A DNA stretch of 64,000 nt from Rhizobium sp. FKY42 (GCF_005222835.1 NZ_STGA01000002.1:124001-188000), one strand, 5' to 3'; counted from the first letter of the stretch, positions 46,038-54,769 are shown. The notes: a model not told the origin generated them from the sequence alone. Program-made: numbers and translations.

Positions 46038-47156
46038 TCAAATGTGGCTGCGTAGAAGTTCCGTCAGGCAGAGCATGGCCATCGCCTGCCCATAGGGCAT
46101 GGATGTCAGCTTGATCTCACGGTAGAAATCGAGGTCATTGCCCATGGCGGTTCCAAAAGACACCTGCGTCAACTCACCTTCCGGATTGATTTTCTCCACA
46201 ACGCCGCGCATCGCCCGTTCCGCTGTTTCGAGATAGTCGCGGCTCAGGTAGCGCTTGCGAACGCCCTTCATCAGGCCGTAGGCGAAGCCTGCCGTCGCGG
46301 ACGCTTCCAGATAGCTGCCCGGATCATCGATCAGGGTATGCCAGAGACCCGATGCATGCTGATGTGCCTTGAGCGCTGCGGCTTGGCGATCAAGCACAGA
46401 CAGCAGATGCCGCCGCAGAAAATCAGCCTCCGGCAGATCCAGCATCTCGATGAATTCGGGAATTGCGATCGTGATCCAGCTATTGCCGCGTGCCCAGCGA
46501 GCGCGGGCAAAATTGTGATTGCCGTCAAACGTCCAACCGTGGAACCACAAACCTGTCTGCGTATCCATGAGATACTGCGTATGGATCAAAAACTGATACT
46601 TTGCTTCTTCGACGAATTCCGGGCGGTTGAGAACGAGACCGATCTTGGCAAGCGGCAGAACGCTCATCATCAGCGTGTCGTCCCACATCTGCTGATCATT
46701 CACGTTGTTGTAGACGATGTGCTGCAAGCCGCCCTCGCGGGTGCGCGGCATTTCGTACATCACCCATTCAGCCCAGGTTTCCAGGTAGGGCTTCCAGTGT
46801 GGGTTTGGTGAAAGCTCCATCAGGTGAGCAAGCGTGAGAAAAGGCGCAACCGTGTTGATGTTCTTGGTCGGCGTGCCTTCTGCCAGCCGCGCCTCAAACC
46901 AACCGGTGATGGTATCCATCGCCTGCTTGCTGCCGGTGAGTTGCCAGTACTTCAACAGCCCATAGAGACCGATACCGTGCGTCCATTCCCAGCCCGCCCA
47001 GCCCTTCGTGTCGATCACGCGGCCATCTTCAAGGCGGAGCAGGAACTCGCCAGTCTTGTCTTCGATGTTGACGAGATTATGCGTCAAACGCTCGATCAGA
47101 GCGCAGACTTCCGCTCGCTGAATAAAATGCTGTTTCTGCCTCAGCAGCGGATGCAT
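46038..47156 (-). CDS. Glycoside hydrolase family 105 (unsaturated rhamnogalacturonyl hydrolase-like)
   Basis: Predicted 372-residue cytoplasmic enzyme and the first gene of the second pectin operon. YteR-like segments are WEWTHGIGLYGLLKYW near 57, QQMWDDTLMMSVLPLAKIGL near 155 (candidate catalytic Asp159/160), RARWARGNSWITIAIPEF near 225 and GSYLEASATAGFAYGLMKG near 290. The ATG at 47156 has GAGGAAG upstream; translation from further upstream would cross the operator. It cleaves the unsaturated uronic acid from imported lyase products. It differs enough from the hydrolase at 7226 to suggest a different oligosaccharide preference. Confidence 0.86.
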   Translation of the reverse strand: MHPLLRQKQHFIQRAEVCALIERLTHNLVNIEDKTGEFLLRLEDGRVIDTKGWAGWEWTHGIGLYGLLKYWQLTGSKQAMDTITGWFEARLAEGTPTKNINTVAPFLTLAHLMELSPNPHWKPYLETWAEWVMYEMPRTREGGLQHIVYNNVNDQQMWDDTLMMSVLPLAKIGLVLNRPEFVEEAKYQFLIHTQYLMDTQTGLWFHGWTFDGNHNFARARWARGNSWITIAIPEFIEMLDLPEADFLRRHLLSVLDRQAAALKAHQHASGLWHTLIDDPGSYLEASATAGFAYGLMKGVRKRYLSRDYLETAERAMRGVVEKINPEGELTQVSFGTAMGNDLDFYREIKLTSMPYGQAMAMLCLTELLRSHI

Positions 47157-47354
47157 GCAACACTTCCTCGCATAAAAAAATTTTCGGAATATCATTCCGG
47201 AAAATAAGAAATCACATCCCTTGACGCTTTTCAATCCTGTTTTTTCGGTTAGGCTTGTGAAAGAAGGCTCTGCTGAACGCTTAGCAGGTCAGCTGGTTGA
47301 CAGACTGAACTTTAAATTTCAGAATGCAATTCCAATTTTTGTGAAACGCACCCC
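47157..47354. promoter_or_regulatory. kdgR/GH105 divergent region with two KdgR-type operator candidates
   Basis: Two similar inverted repeats are seen. Site 1 is GGAAT-ATC-ATTCC at 47186-47198, inside a longer symmetry of TTTTC and GGAAAA arms (47181-47204). Site 2 is GAAT-GCA-ATTC at 47322-47332, flanked by AAATT and AATTT. Site 1 lies some 30 bases before the GH105 start and site 2 about 25 bases before the kdgR start. IclR-family proteins bind short AT-rich palindromes of this size, so KdgR autoregulation and control of the operon is a sound guess. Confidence 0.62.
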
Positions 47355-48140
47355 ATGTCAGATCTTCAAGTCAAAACCGAAAATGTTGCCGCCGTTCTGA
47401 AGGTCTTCGCGGTGATGGAGGCGCTCGTTGAAGACAAGCGGGCGAGCCTCGCCGATCTCGCGCAAAAAGCGATGACGTCCAAGACCACGGCCCATCGCCT
47501 GTTACAAACGATGGTAGAGCTGGGCTATGTCGAACAGGATCCGGAAACGGAAAAATATGGCCTGACGCTCAAGCTGTTCAGCCTCGGTGCGCGCTCGCTG
47601 AACGAGCATGCAGATATGCTCAAAGTAGCCGATACCGCCATGGGGAGGTTGTCACGCGCCACAGGCGAGGCAGTTAATCTCGGCATTCTGGATGATCGCG
47701 ACCAGCGCGTGGTCTACATTCACAAATACGATTCCGTCTTCAATCTTTCAATGAAATCAACGCTTGGGCTCCGCAACCCACTCCACAGCACATCACTTGG
47801 CAAGGCGCTTCTTGCATGGCGCAATGATGAAGAGATTAACGATCGTGTTGCGAAAATGGAGTTCATGCCTCTCGCACCAAACACGATTACCGAGCGCGGT
47901 CGCTTCACGGAAGAACTCAAGAAGACACGTGAACGTGGTTTCGCCGAAGAGATAGAGGAAAGCGAAGCAGGCGTACGATGCATGGCCGTTCCGATCTTCA
48001 ACCATCTTGGAAAACCGATCGCAGCCATGTCGATTTCGTTTCCCCTCTTCCGTTTCCAGGAAGACCGCAAGCCGGAATATATTGCGCTTTTGAAGGATGC
48101 CGGTTCCGAGGCCTCCCGCTCACTTGGCTTCGAAGGATAA
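47355..48140 (+). CDS. kdgR: IclR-family regulator, KdgR orthologue
   Basis: Predicted 261-residue repressor. The N-terminal HTH is SLADLAQKAMTSKTTAHRLL, then QTMVELGYVEQDPETEKYGL, very close to enterobacterial KdgR in the same positions. The C-terminal effector domain gives VVYIHKYDSVFNLSMKS, LRNPLHSTSLGKALLAWR and GVRCMAVPIFNHLGKPIAAM, again KdgR-like. KdgR represses pectin catabolism and is released by 2-keto-3-deoxygluconate. It is divergent from the GH105-transporter operon with paired operator-like sites between, and upstream of a UxuA-family gene. Confidence 0.87.
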   Translation: MSDLQVKTENVAAVLKVFAVMEALVEDKRASLADLAQKAMTSKTTAHRLLQTMVELGYVEQDPETEKYGLTLKLFSLGARSLNEHADMLKVADTAMGRLSRATGEAVNLGILDDRDQRVVYIHKYDSVFNLSMKSTLGLRNPLHSTSLGKALLAWRNDEEINDRVAKMEFMPLAPNTITERGRFTEELKKTRERGFAEEIEESEAGVRCMAVPIFNHLGKPIAAMSISFPLFRFQEDRKPEYIALLKDAGSEASRSLGFEG

Positions 48141-48155
48141 GCCTACAGGATGTCT

Positions 48156-48179
48156 CGTTCAATCGTCCTCGATTGAACG
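48156..48179 (+). terminator. Hairpin after kdgR
   Basis: CGTTCAATCG (48156-48165), loop TCCT, and CGATTGAACG (48170-48179) form a perfect 10-bp stem 15 bases after the kdgR stop. There is no T-run after it, so it may need Rho or act as a stabilising 3' structure. Confidence 0.6.
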
Positions 48180-48326
48180 ATAACGTACATGCGGCAAGAA
48201 AAGATCGAAAGCGTGGCTCTACTGAATCCAATAAAGTGCGCCGCGCTTTAGCATCACGCGTCCCATGTCGGGTTGTCATGCGTTTGGAAAACGGTCACAA
48301 TCAGGCGAGTTCGACAGGGGAAAGAC

Positions 48327-48611
48327 ATGCGTCTCAGAGCACTTGATCTGAACCTTGTGGGTGCACTTGAAGCCATACTGCGGCTGAGATCCGTCTCCGC
48401 AGCGGCGCGCAAAACGCATCTTATACAGCCCGCCTTTTCCCGCGAAGTCGGTTCTTCGTGCATAGCGGAGCGGTGTGGCATCGAGATCCTGGATCATGGT
48501 CAAGCTTCGACCCTGTTTATGCGTAACGGAGAACATATTCGCATGGAGGCCAGGCTACCTGGCGGCCAACCGCTTTTCGGCGAGATCAACCAGACTGCCA
48601 GCGTGCTCTGA
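48327..48611 (+). pseudogene. LysR-family gene, 5' remnant
   Basis: The ATG at 48327 opens MRLRALDLNLVGALEAILRL and RSVSAAARKTHLIQPAFSREV, the helix-turn-helix start of a NodD-like LysR regulator (MRFKxLDLNLLxALDAL...RSVSAAAR...LSQPAxS). After about 42 residues the match fades: GSSCIAERC stands where the recognition helix continues, though FMRNGEHIRMEAR still recalls the LysR linker. The frame ends at 48611 after 94 residues, with no effector domain. This is a decayed fragment and not an active regulator. Confidence 0.65.
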
Positions 48612-48636
48612 CTGCCCTCTATTTGGTAACATTCCG

Positions 48637-48714
48637 CATCATATGATGGATGACTTATCTAAACGACAGACCTAGAGTGACAGGCGGCGCGCCGCGTTTG
48701 TAGCGCGCGCCGCC
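48637..48714. promoter_or_regulatory. Palindrome and GC-rich hairpin upstream of the UxuA-like gene
   Basis: CATCATATGATG at 48637-48648 is a perfect 12-bp palindrome and a possible operator. Downstream, GGCGGCGCGC (48683-48692) and GCGCGCCGCC (48705-48714) make a 10-bp stem with a 12-base loop, 60 bases before the UxuA-like start. The hairpin would terminate transcripts from the lysR remnant or sit in the leader of the next gene. Confidence 0.5.
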
Positions 48715-48774
48715 AGTTCCGGCTCCGTAAGGCGCTGTCGTCAGTCACGCATCATCAGCAGGGATGAATTCGAA

Positions 48775-49755
48775 ATGTATGTTGGTACACAGGTCACGGC
48801 ACGGGACGACGATGATTTTCGCGTCTGGGCGCAGTTGGGACTGAAACACATCTGCGCCGATCCGCCGGGAGACCCGGCAAGCTGGACGCTGGATGATATT
48901 GAGCGGCACAGAGACAAGGTCGAGAGCTTTGAACTCATCCTCGATATGATCCAGCTACCTCTGCCCTCGCAGCCAATCGAAAAGGCATCCTATCCGGATA
49001 TTCTTCTCGCAGGACCGGATCGTGATCGGCAGATCGATGCGGTGTGCTGCATGATCGAAAACATTGCGAAAGCCGGCATTCCTGCAGCCAAGTACAATCT
49101 CAATCTGATTGGCATTCCCCGCACCGAGATGGAGCGAGGTCGCGGCGGCTCACTAAACGAGGCATGGCGTTGGGAAAAGGCCGACCCGAATGCTGCGCCT
49201 GGCCTTGCAGGCGTCTTATCCGAAGACGAGAACTGGGAGCGAATAGACTACTTCCTCGAACGGGTCGTTCCCGTAGCTGAAAGCAATCGCGTTCGTCTTG
49301 CGTGCCATCCGCATGATCCTTACACGCCCCCCGGTTACAAGGGCGTAACCCGCGTTCTGGGTACAGTCGAAGGGCTGAAAAAATTCGTGCTGATGCGCGA
49401 GAACCCCTACCACGGCCTCAACTTCTGCCAAGGGTCGATCGGCGAAATGCTGGACAATCCGCATGACGAAATCGACGATATCATTCGCTGGTTCGGCAGC
49501 CGCGACAAGATCTTCAACGTCCACTACCGCAACATACGCGGCGGCAAGCTGTCCTTCATGGAAACCTTCCCGGACGAAGGCGACATGGACATGGTTCGCT
49601 CGCTCAAGGTCTACAAGGAAGTCGGCTACAAATACATGATCATGCCCGATCATGTTCCAACGATTTCCGGCCGTGATCCCGTCGGCGTCGCCTTCAGCTT
49701 CTGCTATGGCTACATCGCCGCCCTGCTGGAGGCTATGGACAGCGGGCATATCTGA
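48775..49755 (+). CDS. uxuA: Mannonate dehydratase-family (UxuA-like) TIM-barrel enzyme
   Basis: Predicted 326-residue enzyme, shorter than E. coli UxuA (about 394) because the usual N-terminal strand region is reduced. UxuA features remain: LACHPHDPYTPP, GLNFCQGSIGEML with the conserved Cys, KIFNVHYRNIRGG, DMDMVRSLKVYKEVGYK and MPDHVPTISGRDP, giving the metal-binding His, Cys and Asp set. UxuA dehydrates D-mannonate to 2-keto-3-deoxygluconate, the KdgR effector, which fits the neighbouring kdgR. A related sugar-acid dehydratase or isomerase function is possible. It stands alone between decayed genes. Confidence 0.78.
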   Translation: MYVGTQVTARDDDDFRVWAQLGLKHICADPPGDPASWTLDDIERHRDKVESFELILDMIQLPLPSQPIEKASYPDILLAGPDRDRQIDAVCCMIENIAKAGIPAAKYNLNLIGIPRTEMERGRGGSLNEAWRWEKADPNAAPGLAGVLSEDENWERIDYFLERVVPVAESNRVRLACHPHDPYTPPGYKGVTRVLGTVEGLKKFVLMRENPYHGLNFCQGSIGEMLDNPHDEIDDIIRWFGSRDKIFNVHYRNIRGGKLSFMETFPDEGDMDMVRSLKVYKEVGYKYMIMPDHVPTISGRDPVGVAFSFCYGYIAALLEAMDSGHI

Positions 49756-49811
49756 ACAATCGGCGGCAAATAACACCACAGTCGAATGGCGGCCTGCTTG
49801 AAGATAAATTA

Positions 49812-49844
49812 CCGCGCGGGCCTCTCCTAAAAGCGCCCGCGCGG
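49812..49844 (+). terminator. Hairpin terminator after the UxuA-like gene
   Basis: CCGCGCGGGC (49812-49821) and GCCCGCGCGG (49835-49844) form a perfect 10-bp stem with a 13-base loop, 57 bases past the stop at 49755. It also lies beyond the 3' end of the convergent RND remnant. Confidence 0.65.
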
Positions 49845-49857
49845 CATGGATGCCAAC

Positions 49858-51890
49858 TTACTCCGCTGGAGATAAACCCGGAGAAGCTGGCACACCACCA
49901 TGCTGCCGCAGAGGGCGGCTGCCGGTCAGCAAACGGGCAAGCATGTAGAAGACGGGCGTCATGAAAATCCCGAAGAAAGTGACGCCGATCATGCCCGAGA
50001 AGACGACGATCCCGATGGCAGCTCGCATTTCCGCGCCGGCACCCGTTGAAAGCACGAGCGGCACGACCCCCATGATGAAGGCCATGGATGTCATCAGGAT
50101 CTTGGTGATTGCCGCCTCTGCCTGACCGGAAGAGAATCAGGTGCCGGATCACCATTGATATCAGCGGCAAGGAAGCTGTTGTAACGGGTCGTGCGTTCCG
50201 GGCCGGTCTGGGCATCCACCTTTAGCAGCGCCGAAAGCGGGATCATCTGTCCAGACTGGGAGCGAACCTTGAGCTGGCCGATATCCTCCGGCTTGGCGCG
50301 AAATTTCGCATCTGCCTGAACCCTGATGCTGTAGGTTCGCCCGAAAGCGTTGAAGTCGTTGACATAGAGCGAGCCCAGATAAATTTGTAACGTCTCGAAT
50401 ACATCAGGAACGGAAACGCCCAGTTGCTTGGCCTTTCCACGATCAAGATCGGCGTAGAGCTGAGGTACATTGATCTGGAATCTCGAGAATATCCCGGCCA
50501 GTTCCGGTGTCTGATAGGCCTTTGCGAGGACTGCCTTGGTCGCTTCGTTCAAAGCCTGATTTTCAAGCCCGGCACGATCTTCGATCTGGAGCTTGAAGCC
50601 ACCTGTGGTGCCCAAGCCGTTGACGGGCGGCGGCGGGAACATGGCAATATAGGCATCCTGGATTCCGACAAACTTCTGGTTCAGTGCCATGGCAATGGCG
50701 CCACCTGAAAGCTCAGGCGTCTTGCGCTCTTCAAAGTCATCGAGCACTGCGAAGGCGATGCCTGCATTCGAGCCGATGGTGAACCCGTTGATCGACAAGC
50801 CTGGGAAGGCGATGGCATGGGCAACGCCAGGCCGTTCCAGCGCGATATCGCTCATCCGTTTGATTACAGCCTCAGTGCGATCGAGCGTTGCTCCATCGGG
50901 CAGTTGTGCGAAGCCGATGAGATATTGCTTGTCCTGAGCCGGGACGAAGCCATTCGGCACCGCGCTGAACATACTGTAGGTCACGCCCACAAGTGCCAGA
51001 TAAAGAATCATGACCAGACTTTTGCGCGACAAAAGCCCGCCGACCGTTCGTCCATATCCGTTGGATGCAGCGCCGAACGCACGATTGAAGCCGCGGAAAA
51101 ACCATCCGAACATCGCATCCATGAACCTTGTCAGCCAATCTTTTTTGGCGTGGTGGTCCTTGAGCAGAAGTGCTGCAAGCGCGGCGGACAGCGTCAGCGA
51201 ATTGATGGCTGAAATCACGGTCGAAATTGCGATCGCCAGAACAAGACCAAACAGCGTCAACGCGTTGATGGAAAAGCCGAATGCGTACATCACTGCGGAG
51301 GTACCGATGATGGACACCGGAACGGCGATCAGCGGGATGATGGAAGCGCGCCATGTCTGTAGGAAGACGAGAACGACGAGCGCGATAGCTTCAAGCAGGG
51401 TATCGACGACCTTTTCGATCGAGGCCCGCACGAACTTGGTGGTGTCGTAGACGATCTCGTATTTCACGCCCTGCGGCATTGCGAGCTGCCGCTGATCCAT
51501 CGTCGCCTTGACGTTATCAGCAATCTCGATGGCATTTGAGCCCGGCGCCTGAAGCACTGCGACGGCCACAGCCGGACGACCGTCAAGCAGCGAGCGCAGC
51601 GAGTAGTCGGCGGCACCGAGTTCGATCCGGGCGACGTCTCGCAGACGCGTGATTTCTCCGTTGGCACCGCTCTTGACGATGATATTTCCAAACTCTTCCG
51701 GCGTGCGCAGACGGCCCTGCGCGTTGACGTTCAATTGCAGATTGACCCCCGGCTGGCTCGGCGATGCGCCAGTCCTGCCTGCGGCAGCCTGAACGTTCTG
51801 GCTACGGATGGCATTAGAGACGTCGCTTGCGGCAGACCATGCTCGGCAACCTTCTGGGGATCGATCCACATACGCAGCATCCGCGAGATC
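49858..51890 (-). pseudogene. RND multidrug efflux permease (AcrB/MexF-like), multiply disrupted
   Basis: A once full-length pump of about 1050 residues is reduced to pieces. Reading on the minus strand: MWIDPQKVAEHGL is in one frame near 51870, then a one-base shift continues as AASDV-type sequence (SDVSNAIRSQNVQAA) in the 50094-51869 frame. The first 220 or so residues are absent. Inside, INALTLFGLVLAI jumps straight to AISTVISAINSLTLSAALAA, deleting some 60-70 residues with the essential TM4 Asp pair. After NGDPAPD another frameshift and deletion lead to ILMTSMAFIMGVVPLVLSTG, the last membrane segments, ending at 49858. The long central frame stays open but cannot pump protons. Confidence 0.82.
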
Positions 51891-51899
51891 TGGAGCAGG

Positions 51900-52255
51900 A
51901 TCATTTTTCCGTTGGTTATCTCAACGCAACCTCTGGCAGGGTCATGTCGGCAGAGTTTCAGAACAATGAGGAAAAGATCGAAATCAATCCGCGCTACGTG
52001 GTCTCGGTCAACGATGCGCGGTCCTACGTCACTGCGGCTATCGCCGGGCTAGGCGTCGTGCAGTCACCGCGTTTCATGGTGCGAGACGCTTTGGAGCGAG
52101 GAGAGCTTGTCGAGGTTTTGCGGAATTGGCATTGCGAGAGCCTGGCGCTCTATATCGTCTATCCGCAGACCCGTCACCTGTCGAACAAGGTCAGGGTATT
52201 CGTGGATTGGCTCGCCAGGCTGGTTTATAATCTGCGCGTCAGCGATCAGCGCTGA
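51900..52255 (+). pseudogene. LysR-family gene, 3' remnant
   Basis: From about 51907 the plus strand encodes SVGYLNATSGRVMSAEFQNN, then INPRYVVSVNDARSYVTAAIAGLGVVQSPRFMV and a normal LysR C-terminus ending ...VDWLARLVYNLRVSDQR at 52255. This is the last 115 or so residues of a LysR effector domain of the DmlR/AaeR-like kind. The DNA-binding part is missing, and the sequence abuts the truncated 5' end of the RND pump on the other strand. Start coordinate is approximate. Confidence 0.7.
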
Positions 52256-52294
52256 CGATCGGTTGGCCAAGGCACGACCTTTGCTCTTGCGTGC

Positions 52295-52723
52295 TTATCG
52301 AGCGATTCGCGTTGAAAGTATGATTGAAGACAGCGTCCGCTCCACGCCGTCGATGTTCCCGATCTCGTCGATGGCTTGATCCAGCTCGAGAATGGATGGC
52401 GCGGCGAGGAGCGCAATGAGATCAAAGCTGCCGCTGACGGAATGAAGAGTAGTCACCGGCTTCAACCTATCGAGCGCGCGAACGACCTGTGACAGGGCCT
52501 TGGGTGCAATCGTAATGAGGATATGGGCGCGGATGAGCGAGGAGGCATACTGTTCTGACAGACGGATGCCATAGCCCGCAATCACACCCTCGCGTTCAAG
52601 CCGCTCTATCCGCGCCTGAACCGTGGTTCGCGACAGGCCGAGCTTCTTTGCCAAGGTCGCTACAGGGATACGGCTATTCTCACCAAGAAGTGCCAGCAGC
52701 TCGCGATCTTTTTCAGTCAGCAT
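52295..52723 (-). CDS. Lrp/AsnC-family transcriptional regulator
   Basis: Predicted 142 residues from the ATG at 52723 (MLTEKDRELLALLGENSRIP); longer starts up to 52822 are open but not typical. The HTH reads VATLAKKLGLSRTTVQARIE, followed by RLEREGVIAGYGIRL and the RAM-type domain (AHILITIAPKALSQVVRALD; SVSGSFDLIALLAAPSI). It is divergent from the lysine-dehydrogenase-like gene and is likely its amino-acid-responsive regulator, possibly sensing lysine. No clear ribosome site fixes the start. Confidence 0.83.
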   Translation of the reverse strand: MLTEKDRELLALLGENSRIPVATLAKKLGLSRTTVQARIERLEREGVIAGYGIRLSEQYASSLIRAHILITIAPKALSQVVRALDRLKPVTTLHSVSGSFDLIALLAAPSILELDQAIDEIGNIDGVERTLSSIILSTRIAR

Positions 52724-52852
52724 CGAAACATCATTATGGTCAGATTGCTCGGCGATTTGCAGAAAACGATACCACATATCGCTCATAATCCAGCTATGAA
52801 TCAACAGTCTCTCCCTACACACTCTTCATGTTGACATCTGAAGGGGGCGCTC

Positions 52853-53956
52853 GTGAAAAACATAATTGTTATTGGTGGCGGCAAGATCGGTGGAGCCATC
52901 GCGATCATGCTGGCATCCACAGGAGACTATCTGGTCACGGTGGCAGATCGCAACGAACAGCAACTGGCGAACCTGGACAAGCATCCCGCGATTACCACGA
53001 TCAGGCTCGACATCTCGGACCGGGCGGAATTGACCGAGGCCCTTACGGGCAAGTTCGCCGTGCTCTCTGCCGCTCCTTTCAATCTCACAGGCTTGATTGC
53101 CGAGGCTGCCAAAGTGAGCGGCGTTCACTATCTCGACCTTACCGAAGACGTCGCCACGACGAAACGGGTGGAGCAACTGGCGCAAGGCGCCAACGTCGCA
53201 TTCATACCGCAATGCGGGCTCGCGCCGGGTTTCATCTCCATCGTCGCAAACGACCTTACGAAGAATTTCGACAGCCTGGATAGCGTACGCATGCGCGTTG
53301 GTGCGCTGCCGCAATATCCGTCGAATGCGCTCAACTACAATCTTACCTGGAGCACGGATGGGCTGATCAACGAATACATCGAACCCTGCGAAGCGATCGT
53401 CGAGGGCAAATTCGTCATGGTTCCAGCCATGGAAGAGCGTGAAGAGTTTTCGCTGGATGGCGTGACCTACGAAGCCTTCAATACATCCGGTGGCCTCGGT
53501 ACACTCGCCAAGAGTCTGGAGGGTCGCGTACGTACGATGAATTATCGGACGATACGGTATCCCGGCCACCAGGCGATCATCAAGGCACTTCTAAACGACC
53601 TCAACTTGAAAAATCGACGCGATGTTCTGAAGGATCTTTTCGAGAACGCGCTGCCTGCCACAATGCAGGATGTGGTGGTGATCTTCGTGACTGTCTGCGG
53701 CTGGAAGGACGGGAGATATCTCCAAGAGAGCTATGCTAATAAGGTTTATGCTGGCGTCGTGGCCGGAAAGAGAATGAGTGCAATCCAGATCACGACCGCT
53801 GCCGGTATAACGACCGTCCTGGATCTGCTGACGAATGACAGGCTTCCTCAGCGAGGCTTCGTGCGCCAGGAGGAAATTTCGCTCGAGGATGTGCTCACTA
53901 ATCGCTTTGGCCGCGCCTACGACCCGAAGTCCATGGATTTGAAAAAAGCGGTCTGA
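52853..53956 (+). CDS. Saccharopine dehydrogenase-like protein, probable L-lysine 6-dehydrogenase
   Basis: Predicted 367-residue NAD(P)-dependent enzyme. The N-terminal Rossmann motif IIVIGGGKIGGAIAIMLAST and SGVHYLDLTEDV, FIPQCGLAPGFISIVANDL are hallmarks of the saccharopine dehydrogenase/LYS9 family. Length and context fit the Agrobacterium-type lysine 6-dehydrogenase, which deaminates L-lysine at the epsilon position to piperideine-6-carboxylate; carboxynorspermidine-type enzymes are the main alternative. GTG at 52853 is preceded by AAGGGGG. It is divergent from an Lrp gene and followed by a hairpin terminator. Confidence 0.76.
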   Translation: MKNIIVIGGGKIGGAIAIMLASTGDYLVTVADRNEQQLANLDKHPAITTIRLDISDRAELTEALTGKFAVLSAAPFNLTGLIAEAAKVSGVHYLDLTEDVATTKRVEQLAQGANVAFIPQCGLAPGFISIVANDLTKNFDSLDSVRMRVGALPQYPSNALNYNLTWSTDGLINEYIEPCEAIVEGKFVMVPAMEEREEFSLDGVTYEAFNTSGGLGTLAKSLEGRVRTMNYRTIRYPGHQAIIKALLNDLNLKNRRDVLKDLFENALPATMQDVVVIFVTVCGWKDGRYLQESYANKVYAGVVAGKRMSAIQITTAAGITTVLDLLTNDRLPQRGFVRQEEISLEDVLTNRFGRAYDPKSMDLKKAV

Positions 53957-53978
53957 ACAGATGATTGATTGAAGTGGC

Positions 53979-53996
53979 GGAGGGCGACTGCCCTCC
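53979..53996 (+). terminator. Hairpin after the lysine-dehydrogenase-like gene
   Basis: GGAGGGC (53979-53985), loop GACT and GCCCTCC (53990-53996) form a 7-bp perfect stem 22 bases after the stop. It is followed by CGTT rather than a long T-run. It may also serve the convergent DUF1349 gene, whose stop is at 54111. Confidence 0.6.
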
Positions 53997-54110
53997 CGTT
54001 GCCTCGGCGATGCCATTCCCTAAACGTTCGAGTGTCCACAAAGCAGGAAAGCATCTGCTTCGTTATGATCTCTCTGACAGGACATGAAGTAGGACTGACT
54101 GCAATCCTCA

Positions 54111-54686
54111 TCAGGTCAAATCGTGGAGATCCTTGCCGAGCGGCGGGCCGACACGAAACTCCGAAAAATTCACTTCCAGCCCTTCTCGCTCCGGCGTGCA
54201 ACACATGGGGCCAACTGTGTACGATCGAGCAAGTGGAAATGGGCACAGACGCATCAACTGCCAGCGAGACCCATCGTCAGACATCTGAAGTTTCAACACA
54301 CCTGCATCGACGGTCACACGCAGATGTATGTCCGTGGCGTCTCCGGCGTAGACTGCTGTCGACCAGTCAGACTGCTCGACAGTCAAGACGCTACCGATAC
54401 ACGCTGCTCCATCTGTCCATTCGATGCCGGCTTTGATCCAACACGCCTCATCTATGCGGACCATAATTCCTGCCTGGTCATAAAGAGACTGGTAGCGAGC
54501 TTTTACGCGCAATGAGGCGGAAAAGCTGCCCTCGCATGTGGCACCGAAAAAATGCCCACTGTCACGCGTGAAGCCATAGTGCGTCTGTCGCCAGAAATCA
54601 CTGTTATGGTCGGTCGTTACGTGAAGCGTTTCTCCAGCAAGAGACCACACCTTCGGTTCGTTGAGCCACGTGCATGCGGTGAACAT
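54111..54686 (-). CDS. DUF1349-domain protein
   Basis: Predicted 191-residue protein with no signal peptide or membrane segment. It has the DUF1349 concanavalin-like pattern: TWLNEPKVW, TDHNSDFWRQTHYGFTRDSG, YDQAGIMVRIDEACWIKAGI and SDWSTAV. The fold is a beta-sandwich; in other bacteria and fungi it is an uncharacterised, possibly carbohydrate-binding protein. It lies 83 bases after dabA on the same strand and may be read through from it, with no obvious link in function. Confidence 0.8.
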   Translation of the reverse strand: MFTACTWLNEPKVWSLAGETLHVTTDHNSDFWRQTHYGFTRDSGHFFGATCEGSFSASLRVKARYQSLYDQAGIMVRIDEACWIKAGIEWTDGAACIGSVLTVEQSDWSTAVYAGDATDIHLRVTVDAGVLKLQMSDDGSRWQLMRLCPFPLARSYTVGPMCCTPEREGLEVNFSEFRVGPPLGKDLHDLT

Positions 54687-54769
54687 CAGGTTAATCCTTT
54701 CCGATCATTGAGGCGACCTTTGCAAGATGTATCGGCAGCGGCAAGCCCCTTGATCCTTCAGAATTGACC

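Noticed and set aside
44619..46055. Plus-strand open frame of 478 codons
   Set aside because: Antisense to the Tat-exported binding protein, which has a clear signal and family motifs; the antisense product has no recognisable domain.
50094..51869. Reading this 591-codon frame as a working RND pump
   Set aside because: It lacks the N-terminus, the TM4 proton-relay segment and the C-terminal helices; only a pseudogene call fits.
52826..53569. Minus-strand open frame of 247 codons
   Set aside because: Antisense to the lysine-dehydrogenase-like gene, which has a strong ribosome site and Rossmann motif.
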